The notes: generated by a model not told the origin, from the letters alone. Positions 15,114 to 23,148 are shown, counted from the stretch's first letter. The stretch is 34,521 bases of DNA from Chloroflexota bacterium (GCA_003169735.1 PNAP01000051.1:1-34521); one strand, 5' to 3'. Numbers and translations are program-made.

Positions 15114-16796
15114 CTAGGGAACGAACGGCGCCTGTCGCAGACCGTCCATGCAGCTTGCGTCGGGGACCACCGTCGGCGCGTCGAGGAACGCGGCGGTCAT
15201 CGACGCGGCGCAACCGAAGTCCGGCAGGATGCCGTGTCCCGCGCCAGGGAACTCGAAGACGTTCGAGTGGGAGAGCGTGGCGCTCGCCTCGGCCGCCCAT
15301 GCCGGCGGCGTGATGGGGTCGTCCTCGCCGCTCAGGATGAGCGTCGGGATGTCACTCGTGACGGGCTGGTTCTCGATCGGCCCGAGGGCCGGCACGTCCC
15401 AGACGCCGCACACGCGTTGCTGGAAGGCCGGGTCGAACGCGTCGCGCACGATGGCCGGCACTGAGGCGCTGGCACTGGCGTAGGCATCCGCACTCGTGAA
15501 CGGCATCTCCTCGGAACACTGGACGGAGTAATGCATGCCGTCAGCGATGTCGTCGGGACCGCTCGAGGTGTCGGGGGGCGCCCGGTCGTCCAGGTACTGC
15601 GCGAGCTCCGCGTACTGGCCGGCATCGATGTCGTCGATGACGGCCGGCAAGCCCGGGATGGCTGCAGTGTCGTACATCTCATCGAACAGGAAGTCGACGA
15701 GCGTCTCGCCATCGACGCGGTACTGGTGCCCATCGCGTTCGGACGTGACGGTGACCGGGACCTGTTCGAACCGTGATGCGACGGCGCTGAAGGCTGCGCC
15801 GAGGTCGGGATGCCGACGCTCACAACTGGCGTCCCCCGAGCAGGCCGCGAAGAGCACGTCGAAGGCGCGTTCGGCGTCGCTGGCCCGCTGGCCGTACAGG
15901 TCGACCTGTGGCGGATAGACCGAATCGAGGATGACGCTGCGGATGCCCGCCGGCTGGTCGCGCATCGCGGTCAGCGCCACGCGCGTGCCGTACGAGATGC
16001 CGTACAGGTTCCACTCCGCGATACCGAGCGCCTTGCGCAGGTCGGTCAGATCGGCCGCGATGGCGGCGCTGTCGTACGCGGCGAGATCGACGCCAGCGCT
16101 GACGAGGCGCTCGCGGCAGGTCCCGATGGCGTCCAACGCCGCCGTCGCCGACCCCAGCGCGAGCGGGTCAACGCTGTCCTCCTCGGGGCAGTCGAGCGAG
16201 GGCACGGAGTGGCCGGTCCCGCGCTGGTCGAAGACGATCAGGTCGCGGTCGGCCAGGAATGGGTACTCGGTGAAGTCCTCGAGGTCCTGGAGTGCCGTCG
16301 CGCCCGGACCGCCGACGAGATAGACGACCGGATCCGGCTCGGGATCGGGGACCGCACTCGCGAAGACGGCAACATGGATGCGGATGACGCCGGCCGATGG
16401 ATCGGCGCGGTCCTGGGCAACGACGAGGTCGTCACAGGTGACGGCGCGGCGTCGTGAGACCTGGAATCGGCACGCAGTCGGTTCCAGCATGGGCAGGGCC
16501 GATGGGTCGGCGGTCCTGCTCGGATCGAAAGTGGGCCCGCTGGCGACCGGCGTGGCGAGCGGCCGAACGGCCGGGGGCTCGGGCGCCAGGAGCTGGATGA
16601 CGCCGGCGCCGGTGAGCGCGACGATGAGCGCGGTGACAACGCCGGCCACGGCGAAGCGCGACCGCGTTCCGCGTCCGCTGACCGGCGGACCGGCCACCCA
16701 ACCGGCGGGTGAGACACTCGGCGGGATCGGCGGAGGAGCGCTGATGAAGGGCGGCCCGCTGACGAAACCGGGGTCGGGCGGCCGTGGATCGGTCAT
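15114..16796 (-). CDS. Membrane-anchored alpha/beta hydrolase (TAP/proline iminopeptidase-like)
   Basis: This is a 560-residue exported peptidase-like hydrolase of the TAP/SlpD family. The first ~45 residues are Pro-rich and cytosolic. One membrane helix (FAVAGVVTALIVALTGAGVIQLL, 48-70) then places the rest outside the cell. The alpha/beta fold shows the oxyanion segment VGGPGA (161-166), FDQRGTG (189-195) and the nucleophile elbow GISYG with S268. The TAP C-terminal domain carries the acid (SGEDDPITPP) and the base (PGAGHGIL, His at about 520). Several Cys pairs suit an extracytoplasmic protein. Family members release N-terminal amino acids or tripeptides; the substrate here is unknown. The ATG at 16796 lies 7 nt after a TAGAGT hexamer with no ribosome site, suggesting a leaderless mRNA. 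It is divergent from the sigma factor gene. Confidence 0.88.
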   Translation of the reverse strand: MTDPRPPDPGFVSGPPFISAPPPIPPSVSPAGWVAGPPVSGRGTRSRFAVAGVVTALIVALTGAGVIQLLAPEPPAVRPLATPVASGPTFDPSRTADPSALPMLEPTACRFQVSRRRAVTCDDLVVAQDRADPSAGVIRIHVAVFASAVPDPEPDPVVYLVGGPGATALQDLEDFTEYPFLADRDLIVFDQRGTGHSVPSLDCPEEDSVDPLALGSATAALDAIGTCRERLVSAGVDLAAYDSAAIAADLTDLRKALGIAEWNLYGISYGTRVALTAMRDQPAGIRSVILDSVYPPQVDLYGQRASDAERAFDVLFAACSGDASCERRHPDLGAAFSAVASRFEQVPVTVTSERDGHQYRVDGETLVDFLFDEMYDTAAIPGLPAVIDDIDAGQYAELAQYLDDRAPPDTSSGPDDIADGMHYSVQCSEEMPFTSADAYASASASVPAIVRDAFDPAFQQRVCGVWDVPALGPIENQPVTSDIPTLILSGEDDPITPPAWAAEASATLSHSNVFEFPGAGHGILPDFGCAASMTAAFLDAPTVVPDASCMDGLRQAPFVP

Positions 16797-16803
16797 CGGA
16801 GAG

Positions 16804-16813
16804 ACTCTAGCGT
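16804..16813. promoter_or_regulatory. Divergent promoter with overlapping -10 hexamers
   Basis: The minus-strand -10 TAGAGT (16809-16804) and the plus-strand -10 TAGCGT (16808-16813) share the central TA. The first is 7 nt before the ATG of the hydrolase. The second would start a plus-strand transcript near 16820, towards the sigma factor gene. Only one of the two can be occupied at a time. Confidence 0.45.
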
Positions 16814-16840
16814 CGATTCGCCGACCGTCCCTTCGTCACT

Positions 16841-18220
16841 ATGGTTGAAGGACGGGCGGGTTTCGCCGCGTCTCCGCTGGCCATGAGGTGGATCGATGAG
16901 CGGTATCCTGCGCACCTGCATCCGAACGACGAGCCAGGCGGGATCGACGGCGGCTTGAGCGGCGTCGAAGAGACCGGTCGAGCGCTGGAGCGGACGTTCC
17001 GTGAGGAATCGGGCCGGGCCGTCGCCATCCTTATCCGGGTCACCGGCGATTTCGACCTGGCCGAGGAATCGGTCCAGGAGGCGTTCGTCATCGCCCTCGA
17101 ACGTTGGCCGATCACCGGCACGCCGGCCAACCCGGGCGCATGGATCGTCACCACCGCGCGTAATCGGGCCATCGATCGGCTCCGTCGTTCGCGCGTCCTT
17201 GCTGAGAAACAGGGCCTCCTGCGGCAGCTGCACGAACTCGAGACGGACCCGGGGCGCCAGGTGATCGGCTCGGCCGACGGCAGCGCCATCGTCGATGACC
17301 GGCTGCGGCTGATCTTCACGTGCTGTCACCCGGCGCTCGCGCCGGAGGCGCGCGTGGCGCTCACGCTGCGCACGCTGGGTGGCCTGACCACGCCCGAGAT
17401 CGCGCGTGCTTTCCTGGTACCGGAAGTCACCCTCGCCCAGCGACTGGTGCGCGCCAAGCGCAAGATCCGCGACGCCGCCATCCCGTATCGCGTCCCGCCC
17501 GACCACCTGCTGCCCGAGCGCCTCGCGTCCGTGCTCGCGGTCCTGTACCTCGTCTTCAACGAAGGCTATTCGGCGACGAGCGGCGACGTCCTGGTCCGTC
17601 GCGAGCTCTGCGACGAGGCCATCCGGTTGGCGCGTCTGCTCGTGCAGCTGATGCCGGACGAACCCGAGGCGCACGGCCTGCTGGCGCTGATGCTGCTCCA
17701 TGATTCGCGGCGTGATGCCCGCCTCGGACCGGCTGGCGACCTCGTCCTTCTGGAGGAGCAGGACCGCGGGCGCTGGGACCGCGCGCGCATCGCCGAGGGT
17801 GTCGAGATCCTGGATCGAACGCTGCGCGCCCGCCGCGCCGGTCCGTACCAGATCCAGGCCGCCATCGCCGCCCTCCACGCCGAAGCGAAGAGCATGGAAG
17901 CGACAGATTGGCCCCAGATCGCCGCTCTCTACGAGCGACTCGGGCGGCTTCTCCCGTCACCCATCGTCGACCTCAACCACGCCGTGGCGGTGGCGATGCG
18001 TGACGGCCCCGCCGCCGGCCTCGCCCAGCTCGACGCGCTCGGGGCTGAGGAAGTCCTTGGCGACTACTACCTCTTCCACTCCGCGCGCGCCGACCTGCTC
18101 CGGCGTCTCGGGCGGCGCGACGAGGCAGCCACCGCATATCGGCGCGCCCTGGATCTCGCCACGAACCCGGTCGAGCGGCGCTTCCTGGAGCGTCGCCTGG
18201 CCGAAGTGCGTTCCGTCTAG
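16841..18220 (+). CDS. ECF sigma factor with DUF6596/TPR-like tail (ECF42 type)
   Basis: This RNA polymerase sigma factor has an extended C-terminus. Sigma region 2 reads [38 protein letters not shown] and continues into [16 protein letters not shown]. Region 4 reads [35 protein letters not shown]. The remaining ~240 residues are the DUF6596 domain ([23 protein letters not shown]...) plus helical repeats, which in ECF42 proteins replace an anti-sigma factor for control. The usual YCII/DGPF partner gene is not in view on either side. The start is uncertain. 16841 is the outermost ATG, but the first ~38 codons have poor GC at third positions, a TATCCT hexamer lies inside them (16904-16909), and relatives begin near TTG 16955. 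Its stop overlaps that of the DUF2277 gene within CTAG. Confidence 0.88.
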   Translation: MVEGRAGFAASPLAMRWIDERYPAHLHPNDEPGGIDGGLSGVEETGRALERTFREESGRAVAILIRVTGDFDLAEESVQEAFVIALERWPITGTPANPGAWIVTTARNRAIDRLRRSRVLAEKQGLLRQLHELETDPGRQVIGSADGSAIVDDRLRLIFTCCHPALAPEARVALTLRTLGGLTTPEIARAFLVPEVTLAQRLVRAKRKIRDAAIPYRVPPDHLLPERLASVLAVLYLVFNEGYSATSGDVLVRRELCDEAIRLARLLVQLMPDEPEAHGLLALMLLHDSRRDARLGPAGDLVLLEEQDRGRWDRARIAEGVEILDRTLRARRAGPYQIQAAIAALHAEAKSMEATDWPQIAALYERLGRLLPSPIVDLNHAVAVAMRDGPAAGLAQLDALGAEEVLGDYYLFHSARADLLRRLGRRDEAATAYRRALDLATNPVERRFLERRLAEVRSV

Positions 18221-18417
18221 CGGGCGACCAGACCGTCCAGAAGGCGGCGGGACGCGGCGGTGATCTCATCGACCGCCGCCTCGAATGCGACCGTGTTGCG
18301 CTGGGCGGGCACGCGGTACCCGCTCACCTTCCGGACGAACTGGAGGGCGGCGGCGCGGATCTCTTCGTCTGACGCGTCGGCATCGGCGCGACGCAGGGTC
18401 TTGACGCTGCGACACAT
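18217..18417 (-). CDS. DUF2277 family small protein
   Basis: The 66-residue cytosolic protein begins [24 protein letters not shown] and continues [28 protein letters not shown]. This is the full DUF2277 pattern: the MCR(N/S)(I/V)KTLR start, the EEI-x-AAALQ(Y/F)VRKVSG(Y/F)R core and a helical end. The function is unknown. The frame stays open upstream to 18633, but only the ATG at 18417 fits the family. A TACCAT hexamer lies exactly 6 nt before it and no ribosome site exists, so the mRNA is probably leaderless. The stop codon overlaps that of the sigma factor gene in the opposite direction. Confidence 0.88.
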   Translation of the reverse strand: MCRSVKTLRRADADASDEEIRAAALQFVRKVSGYRVPAQRNTVAFEAAVDEITAASRRLLDGLVAR

Positions 18418-18423
18418 GACGCG

Positions 18424-18429
18424 ATGGTA
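18424..18429 (-). promoter_or_regulatory. -10 hexamer of a probable leaderless promoter (DUF2277)
   Basis: On the minus strand TACCAT is followed by CGCGTC and then by the ATG start. The 6-nt spacing puts the transcription start at the start codon. Confidence 0.5.
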
Positions 18430-18495
18430 ACGCGCCCCGCTCCGCGGGCCGGAGGTCACGTGCCAGACGATGCAAATGGCTCCCAAGGACCGGTG

Positions 18496-18501
18496 TAGAG
18501 T
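18496..18501 (+). promoter_or_regulatory. -10 hexamer with a long GC-rich leader before the DoxX-like gene
   Basis: TAGAGT would start transcription near 18508, giving a leader of about 128 nt. The leader contains a hairpin CGGCCC (18523-18528)/GGGCCG (18537-18542) and G-runs (GGGGGG, GGGGGGG). It ends in the ribosome site GGGAGG (18623-18628). Confidence 0.4.
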
Positions 18502-18635
18502 GCCCGCTGCCGGGGGGCTGAACGGCCCGCCCGTATGGGCCGCTTGGAGGCTGTTCTCGGGGGGGCTACCCGGCCAGTATCCGGACATCGCTTGTGCCGA
18601 GGAACTGGCAGGAACATCGACAGGGAGGCTCACAG

Positions 18636-19397
18636 ATGATCAAATCGTTGCGCAAGTACGCGCTCCCGATCGGCGGCGTCGCGGCCGTCTTATTGGCCTA
18701 TCTGGTCAACCCGTGGAATAACCCGACGGGTGACCTGCGGCAGGCCGTGACCGTCGTGTTCTGGATCCTCGCCATCGCGCTCGTGATCATCCTGCTCGTG
18801 GACAGCCGAGATCCCGATTCGCAGTACGTCGACGTCGAGGGACCCGGGTTCACACGGTTCCTGTTCGGCAACACGCGGGCCGGGCTCTTCTGGTTGCCGA
18901 TCCGCCTGTTCGTCGGCTTCGAATTCTTCGCCGCCGGCATGGGTAAATTCAATGAGGCGGCATGGACGGACGGCAGCGGCAGTGCCCTACTTGGCTACTG
19001 GACCCACGCCGTGGCCATCCCCGCGGCGGGCACCGGCAGCCCCGCCATCACCTTCGAATGGTGGCGTGGTTTCCTGCAGGTGCTCATCAACAATAATGCG
19101 GCGCCGTGGTTCTCCTGGCTGGTCCTGCTCGGTGAGATGGCCATCGGCCTCGGGCTGTTGTTCGGCGCGCTGACCGGGTTCGCCGCCTTCTTCGGCCTCG
19201 TCATGAACATGTCGTTCCTACTGTCCGGCTCGGCGTCGGTGAACCCGGTGCTCTTCAGCATGGGCATCGGCCTGATCCTGGCGTGGCGCGTCGCCGGCTG
19301 GTACGGCGTCGACCGCTACCTGCTCCCGCGTCTCGGCACCCCGTGGAGTCGCCTCGGGCAGGCTCGCCCTGCGCCGACGACGCCGACGACGACCTGA
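18636..19397 (+). CDS. DoxX/TQO small-subunit (DoxD)-like membrane protein
   Basis: This 253-residue integral membrane protein has about six hydrophobic segments. They include one at the N-terminus (LPIGGVAAVLLAYLV), one after the first loop (VTVVFWILAIALVIILLV) and a C-terminal set. The C-terminal set (IRLFVGFEFFAAGMGKFNEAAW; WLVLLGEMAIGLGLLFGALTGFAAFFGLVMNMSFLLSG) carries the typical DoxX/DoxD pattern RL.VG..F...G..K followed by GE...GLGLL.G..T..A...G...N. Family members take part in quinone-linked oxidation (thiosulfate:quinone oxidoreductase) or redox-stress responses; the exact role here is unknown. The ATG at 18636 has GGGAGG 7 nt upstream. The tail is Pro/Thr-rich. A strong hairpin terminator follows 19 bp after the stop. 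Confidence 0.82.
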   Translation: MIKSLRKYALPIGGVAAVLLAYLVNPWNNPTGDLRQAVTVVFWILAIALVIILLVDSRDPDSQYVDVEGPGFTRFLFGNTRAGLFWLPIRLFVGFEFFAAGMGKFNEAAWTDGSGSALLGYWTHAVAIPAAGTGSPAITFEWWRGFLQVLINNNAAPWFSWLVLLGEMAIGLGLLFGALTGFAAFFGLVMNMSFLLSGSASVNPVLFSMGIGLILAWRVAGWYGVDRYLLPRLGTPWSRLGQARPAPTTPTTT

Positions 19398-19416
19398 CCG
19401 TTCTCAACCGCCCTTC

Positions 19417-19450
19417 GAACGACCGCTGGTCCGCGAACCAGCGGTCGTTC
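19417..19450 (+). terminator. Strong hairpin terminator after the DoxX-like gene
   Basis: GAACGACCGCTGGT (19417-19430) pairs perfectly with ACCAGCGGTCGTTC (19437-19450), a 14-bp stem with the 6-nt loop CCGCGA. No long U-run follows. Confidence 0.8.
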
Positions 19451-19520
19451 TGATTCCGCCACCGGATGAGCGGAGCCCGGTCCCGTGCGGATCGGTGCGG
19501 TCGGGAGCGGTCCGGGGTGG

Positions 19521-19526
19521 TAACGT
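19521..19526 (+). promoter_or_regulatory. -10 hexamer of the phosphatase gene
   Basis: TAACGT lies 24 nt before the ATG at 19551. The short leader holds a strong ribosome site, GAGGAGGGG (19540-19548). Confidence 0.45.
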
Positions 19527-19550
19527 GCCTTTCCCGACCGAGGAGGGGCG

Positions 19551-21860
19551 ATGCGTCCGTTCGCCATCTGGATCTGCCTGTGCGTCTTCGTCGCGGCGGT
19601 CATCGTCCCGACCGGGGGCCGCTCGGCCGACCCGTCCGTCGCGCGTGACGACTTCGCGCGGACCCTGGCTAGCGGCTGGGGGCGTGCCGATCAGGGAGGG
19701 GCGTGGACGCCGGCTGGTGCGACCGCGGGCTACTCGGTCGCCAACGGCATCGGGTCGGTCAACGTCCCGGCGGCAGGCGGCACCCGGGCGACTGGCCTGA
19801 ACGCCGTCTCGTTGCTCGATGTCGAGCTGACGGTCTCCATCCAGACCTCCCAGACCGCGATCGTCGGCAGCGAATACGCCTACGCCGTCGTGCGGCGATC
19901 GGCCGGCAACGAATACCGTTTCAAGCTTCGCTTCACGCCGAACCGGACCATCTATGCGCAGGCGACGCGCGTCGTCGGCGGTGTCGAGTCCAACGTTGGC
20001 GCCGAGGTCCGCCTGACCGGCGTGACCCATATCGCCGGGCACGCCTATGCGATCCGAGTGGACGCTTCGGGGTCGGATCCGACCACGCTTCGCATGAGGG
20101 CGTGGGACGCAACGCAGGCCGAGCCGTCGAGCTGGCTCTTCACGCTCAGCGATGGCACGCCGGTCCTCCAGGGGCCTGGTACGGTCGGACTGCGATCGTT
20201 CCTCGGCGCCACCCTGTCGAACGCCCCGGTAGTGTTCGGCTACGACGCGCTCGCCGTCACCGACATCTCGCCGCCTGCCGCGACGCCGACGCCGGGACCG
20301 ACGGTCGACCCATACGTGTCGGACGACTTCAGCCGGACCGTGGCCCGCGGTCTCGGGATGGCCGCGATCGGAGGCTCGTACGCCCTCGGCACGGCGGCCA
20401 CGGACTACTCCGTCGATGGCAACGTGGGTCGGATCCGGACGGTCCCCGGCGTGACCGCGGCCGCCCTGCTCGAGGGAACGGTCGCGAGCGACGTCGATGT
20501 GCGTGTCTCTTTCGCCGTGGACGCGCTTCCGCACGGCACCGGCAGTCTGTGGCTCTACACCGTCGTGCGTCGGACCGCGGCCGGCAACGAGTATCGCGCC
20601 AAGCTGCGCGTCTCCAGCACGGGCGCCCTTGCCGTCGCGATCAGCCGGTCGATCGGTGGCGCCGAGACGAACCTCGCCCCCGAAGTGACCGTACCCGGGC
20701 TCACCATCGTGCCCGGCCAGTGGGTCGAGCTGCACGCTCGAGTCGTCGGCACGAACCCGACCACCTGGCAGATGCGCGCCTGGCCGGCGACCCAGCCCGA
20801 GCCGACGTCCTGGCGGTTGGCCTTGACCGATTCGACGCCGGAGCTCCAGGCGGCCGGTTCGTTCGGCATCCGGACCTACTTCAGCAAGACCCTGGCGAAC
20901 CCATCGATCCAGGTCTCGGTCGATGACCTGCACGTCGATCCGGTCGCACCGGACGGGTCGCCGACCCCGACACCGTCGTCTTCGCCGGCCTCTTCGCCGA
21001 CCTCCTCTCCCACGTCTTCGCCGACCGCGAGCCCATCGCCGTCGCCCATTTCCGATACCGCCGTGCTCGTCGGAGCCGGCGATATCGCTTCCTGCCCGGC
21101 GGCTGATTCAGGTGCGTCGAAGACGGCGGCGCTGCTGGACGGCATCCCGGGCACCGTCTTCACGGCCGGCGACAACTCCTACCCGACCGGTTCGACCGAC
21201 GACTTCGCCAATTGTTTCGACCCGACGTGGGGGCGATTCCGATCGCGGATCTATCCGGTCATCGGCAACCACGAGTACCAGACCCCCGGCGCCGCGCCGT
21301 ACTTCGCCTATTTCGGCGCGGTGGCTGCCTCGCCGGGCGCCTACTACGCCGAGGACGTCGGGACGTGGCGCGTCTACTTCCTCAACAGTGAGTGCTCGTT
21401 CGTGTCATGCGCCGCCGATTCGCCGCAGGTCGCGTGGTTGCAGGCCGACCTCGCGGCGAACCCACGCCAGTGCGTCGCGGCCATCTGGCACGAGCCGCTG
21501 TTCAGCGGCGGGCCACACGGCGACCAGCCGGCGTACGTGCCCTTCTGGCAGGCGCTCTACGCGGCAGGCGCCGAGATCGTCGTCTCCGGCCACGACCACG
21601 ATTACGAGCGCTTCCTGCCCCAGACACCCGCCGGCACGGTCGACGACGACCACGGCATCATCGAGTTCGTGGCGGGGACCGGGGGAATCCTCGAGGTGAC
21701 GCCGCTGACCGCCGCGACCAACCTGGCCGTTTCTGACGGATCGACGGCCGGCGTCCTCAAGCTCACCCTTCGGCCGAGCGACTTCGACTGGCAGTTCATC
21801 CCGGTGGCAGGGGCGACGTTCACCGACTCCGGTACAGGGACCTGCCACGCGGCGCCCTGA
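19551..21860 (+). CDS. Secreted two-beta-domain protein with C-terminal metallophosphoesterase
   Basis: This 769-residue exported protein starts with a signal peptide (FAIWICLCVFVAAVIVPTG). Two tandem, related domains of about 200 residues follow (about 30-240 and 255-465). Each begins DDF(A/S)RT and contains (Y/W)..VVRR(S/T)A.GNEYR.KLR and P(T)T(L/W).MRAW.AT(Q)..P(S/T)SW. They resemble concanavalin-like/LamG-type beta-sandwiches that could bind glycans. A Ser/Thr/Pro linker (about 470-505) leads to a purple-acid-phosphatase-like calcineurin domain. Its metal-binding motifs are all present: GDIAS (~510), GDNSYP (~540), GNHEY (~571), HEP (~646) and GHDHDYER (~679-686). The enzyme probably hydrolyses phosphoesters outside the cell. 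A TAACGT box and GAGGAGGGG precede the ATG, and a perfect palindrome terminator follows, so it is monocistronic. Confidence 0.88.
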   Translation: MRPFAIWICLCVFVAAVIVPTGGRSADPSVARDDFARTLASGWGRADQGGAWTPAGATAGYSVANGIGSVNVPAAGGTRATGLNAVSLLDVELTVSIQTSQTAIVGSEYAYAVVRRSAGNEYRFKLRFTPNRTIYAQATRVVGGVESNVGAEVRLTGVTHIAGHAYAIRVDASGSDPTTLRMRAWDATQAEPSSWLFTLSDGTPVLQGPGTVGLRSFLGATLSNAPVVFGYDALAVTDISPPAATPTPGPTVDPYVSDDFSRTVARGLGMAAIGGSYALGTAATDYSVDGNVGRIRTVPGVTAAALLEGTVASDVDVRVSFAVDALPHGTGSLWLYTVVRRTAAGNEYRAKLRVSSTGALAVAISRSIGGAETNLAPEVTVPGLTIVPGQWVELHARVVGTNPTTWQMRAWPATQPEPTSWRLALTDSTPELQAAGSFGIRTYFSKTLANPSIQVSVDDLHVDPVAPDGSPTPTPSSSPASSPTSSPTSSPTASPSPSPISDTAVLVGAGDIASCPAADSGASKTAALLDGIPGTVFTAGDNSYPTGSTDDFANCFDPTWGRFRSRIYPVIGNHEYQTPGAAPYFAYFGAVAASPGAYYAEDVGTWRVYFLNSECSFVSCAADSPQVAWLQADLAANPRQCVAAIWHEPLFSGGPHGDQPAYVPFWQALYAAGAEIVVSGHDHDYERFLPQTPAGTVDDDHGIIEFVAGTGGILEVTPLTAATNLAVSDGSTAGVLKLTLRPSDFDWQFIPVAGATFTDSGTGTCHAAP

Positions 21861-21910
21861 GTGACGGGCGGGGTCGAGCCGCGTCGAGCCGGGGCACCGA
21901 AGACATGAAG

Positions 21911-21940
21911 AGAGGGCCGAGGCGATCGCCTCGGCCCTCT
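21911..21940. terminator. Bidirectional terminator between convergent genes
   Basis: These 30 bases are a perfect palindrome with arms beginning AGAGGGCCGAGGCG and centred on GATC. On both strands the 3' side ends in CTCTT. It sits between the phosphatase gene and the SIMPL-domain gene, which converge, and can end both transcripts. Confidence 0.85.
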
Positions 21941-21966
21941 TGAAGGATCCGTTCGGATCAGCGGTA

Positions 21967-22761
21967 TCAGCCGATGCCGTAGACGACGGTCACGGTGATG
22001 TCGACTTCGACGTTGCCGGGCTGGACCGGGGTGACGGCACGGCCGTCTGCTGCGCCAGCTGCTGCCGGTGCCGCGTACATGATCGGGGTCGGCGCCGGAG
22101 CCGAGACCTCGGAGATCGAGACCACACTGGTGATACTCACGCCAGCCGCGGTGGCGAGCGTGTCGGCCTTGGCACGAGCGTCAGTCATGGCGGCGGTGCG
22201 GGCCTGCTGCTCGGCGGCGGTCTGATTCTCGACCCGGAAGGTGATGCCGTTCACACTGGTGGCGCCGGCATCGACAGCCGCGTCGACGTCCGATCCGACC
22301 TTGGTCAGGTCACGCACGGTCACATCGACCTCGTTGTCCATCTCGTAGCCGGTGATGCGGGGATTGCTGCTGCCGGAGCTCCAGTCGTATTGGGGCTGGA
22401 GCGAGAGGGTGGTCGTCTGGATGTCGGCGTCCGCGATGCCGGCTGCCTTGAGCGCATCGATGACCTTGGCCATCGCGTCGGCCGCAGCGGCTTCGGCGTC
22501 GCCGGCGCGCGGCTTGTCGATGTTGACGCCGAGGTTGATGTCGGCGACGTCAGGCTTGATGATGACGCGGCCGTCGCCGGTGACGCTGATGGTCTTGGTC
22601 GTGTCGGTGGTGCCGGTCGTGCCGGTGGTCGGATCGGCCGCGCGGGTCGGTCCGATGAGCGACGGGGCGAGAAGGATTGCAGCGACGACGCCGCCGATCA
22701 CGCCGGCCAGCAGCCAGCTGATCCGGCGGTCTCCGCGCGGAAGGATGGTTGCGTTCGACAT
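21967..22761 (-). CDS. SIMPL (DUF541) domain protein, membrane-anchored or periplasmic
   Basis: The 264-residue protein has a cytosolic start (MSNATILPRGDRR), one membrane helix or signal anchor (ISWLLAGVIGGVVAAILLAPSLIG, 14-37) and a Thr/Gly linker. A complete SIMPL/DUF541 domain follows from TKTISVTGDGRVIIKPDVADINLGV. It includes the conserved run of Ala-rich helix (AEAAAADAMAKVIDALKAAGI), IQTTTLSLQPQYDW, GYEMDNEVDVTVRDL and, near the end, a beta-strand segment closing at VEVDITVTVVYGIG. Relatives such as BP26/YggE form periplasmic oligomers and are linked to oxidative stress; the mechanism is not settled. The ATG has GGAGGT upstream. The leader of at least 160 nt contains the second copy of the conserved intergenic element, which may regulate this gene. 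Confidence 0.9.
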   Translation of the reverse strand: MSNATILPRGDRRISWLLAGVIGGVVAAILLAPSLIGPTRAADPTTGTTGTTDTTKTISVTGDGRVIIKPDVADINLGVNIDKPRAGDAEAAAADAMAKVIDALKAAGIADADIQTTTLSLQPQYDWSSGSSNPRITGYEMDNEVDVTVRDLTKVGSDVDAAVDAGATSVNGITFRVENQTAAEQQARTAAMTDARAKADTLATAAGVSITSVVSISEVSAPAPTPIMYAAPAAAGAADGRAVTPVQPGNVEVDITVTVVYGIG

Positions 22762-22950
22762 TGGTTTGTGTACCTCCGGTCCGCCGTCAGCGGCGGGATC
22801 GTCGTGGATGCCCGGTCGGGCGTTGGCGGGAGCGGCTCGGTCGCTCTATGCCCCGAAGACGCCGCACCGCGCCCGTCGGTTTCCTCCGAAATGTGCCCAG
22901 CACATACGACAGGGACACGGGCCGGCGACCGACTCCCGCCAGTCAGTCCC

Positions 22951-23097
22951 GGACAGAGTGGTAAGCGAAGGTCATCGCGCTTCGGATGTCCCCAAGTCCG
23001 GCGAGTCGAACCAATATGAGCGTGGCCACGATGGGCCGCCGACCACGACGCCTCGTCCGCGAGTGAGATCGTCGCCGAGCACTCTGCCCAGGACTGC
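22951..23097 (-). repeat. Conserved intergenic element, copy B (candidate structured leader RNA or small repeat)
   Basis: This copy shares the three blocks of the copy at 3731-3866: CAGAGTGGTAAGCGAAGGTC (22954-22973), GAGCGTGGCCACG near 23019-23031, and TCGTCGCCGAGCACTC and following bases to AGGACT (to 23095). As minus-strand RNA, GGGCAGAGUG at the 5' end pairs with CACUCUGUCC at the 3' end, 10 bp with one G-U. A second hairpin (GACUGACU/AGUCGGUC, loop GGCGGG, 22927-22948) follows directly. The element ends about 190 nt before the SIMPL-domain ATG. The rest of 22762-23148 holds no gene that I can support. Confidence 0.55.
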
Positions 23098-23148
23098 GTG
23101 ACGGGCACGCCATCGCGGTAGGCCGCGCGAGATCCGCGACGCGCACGG

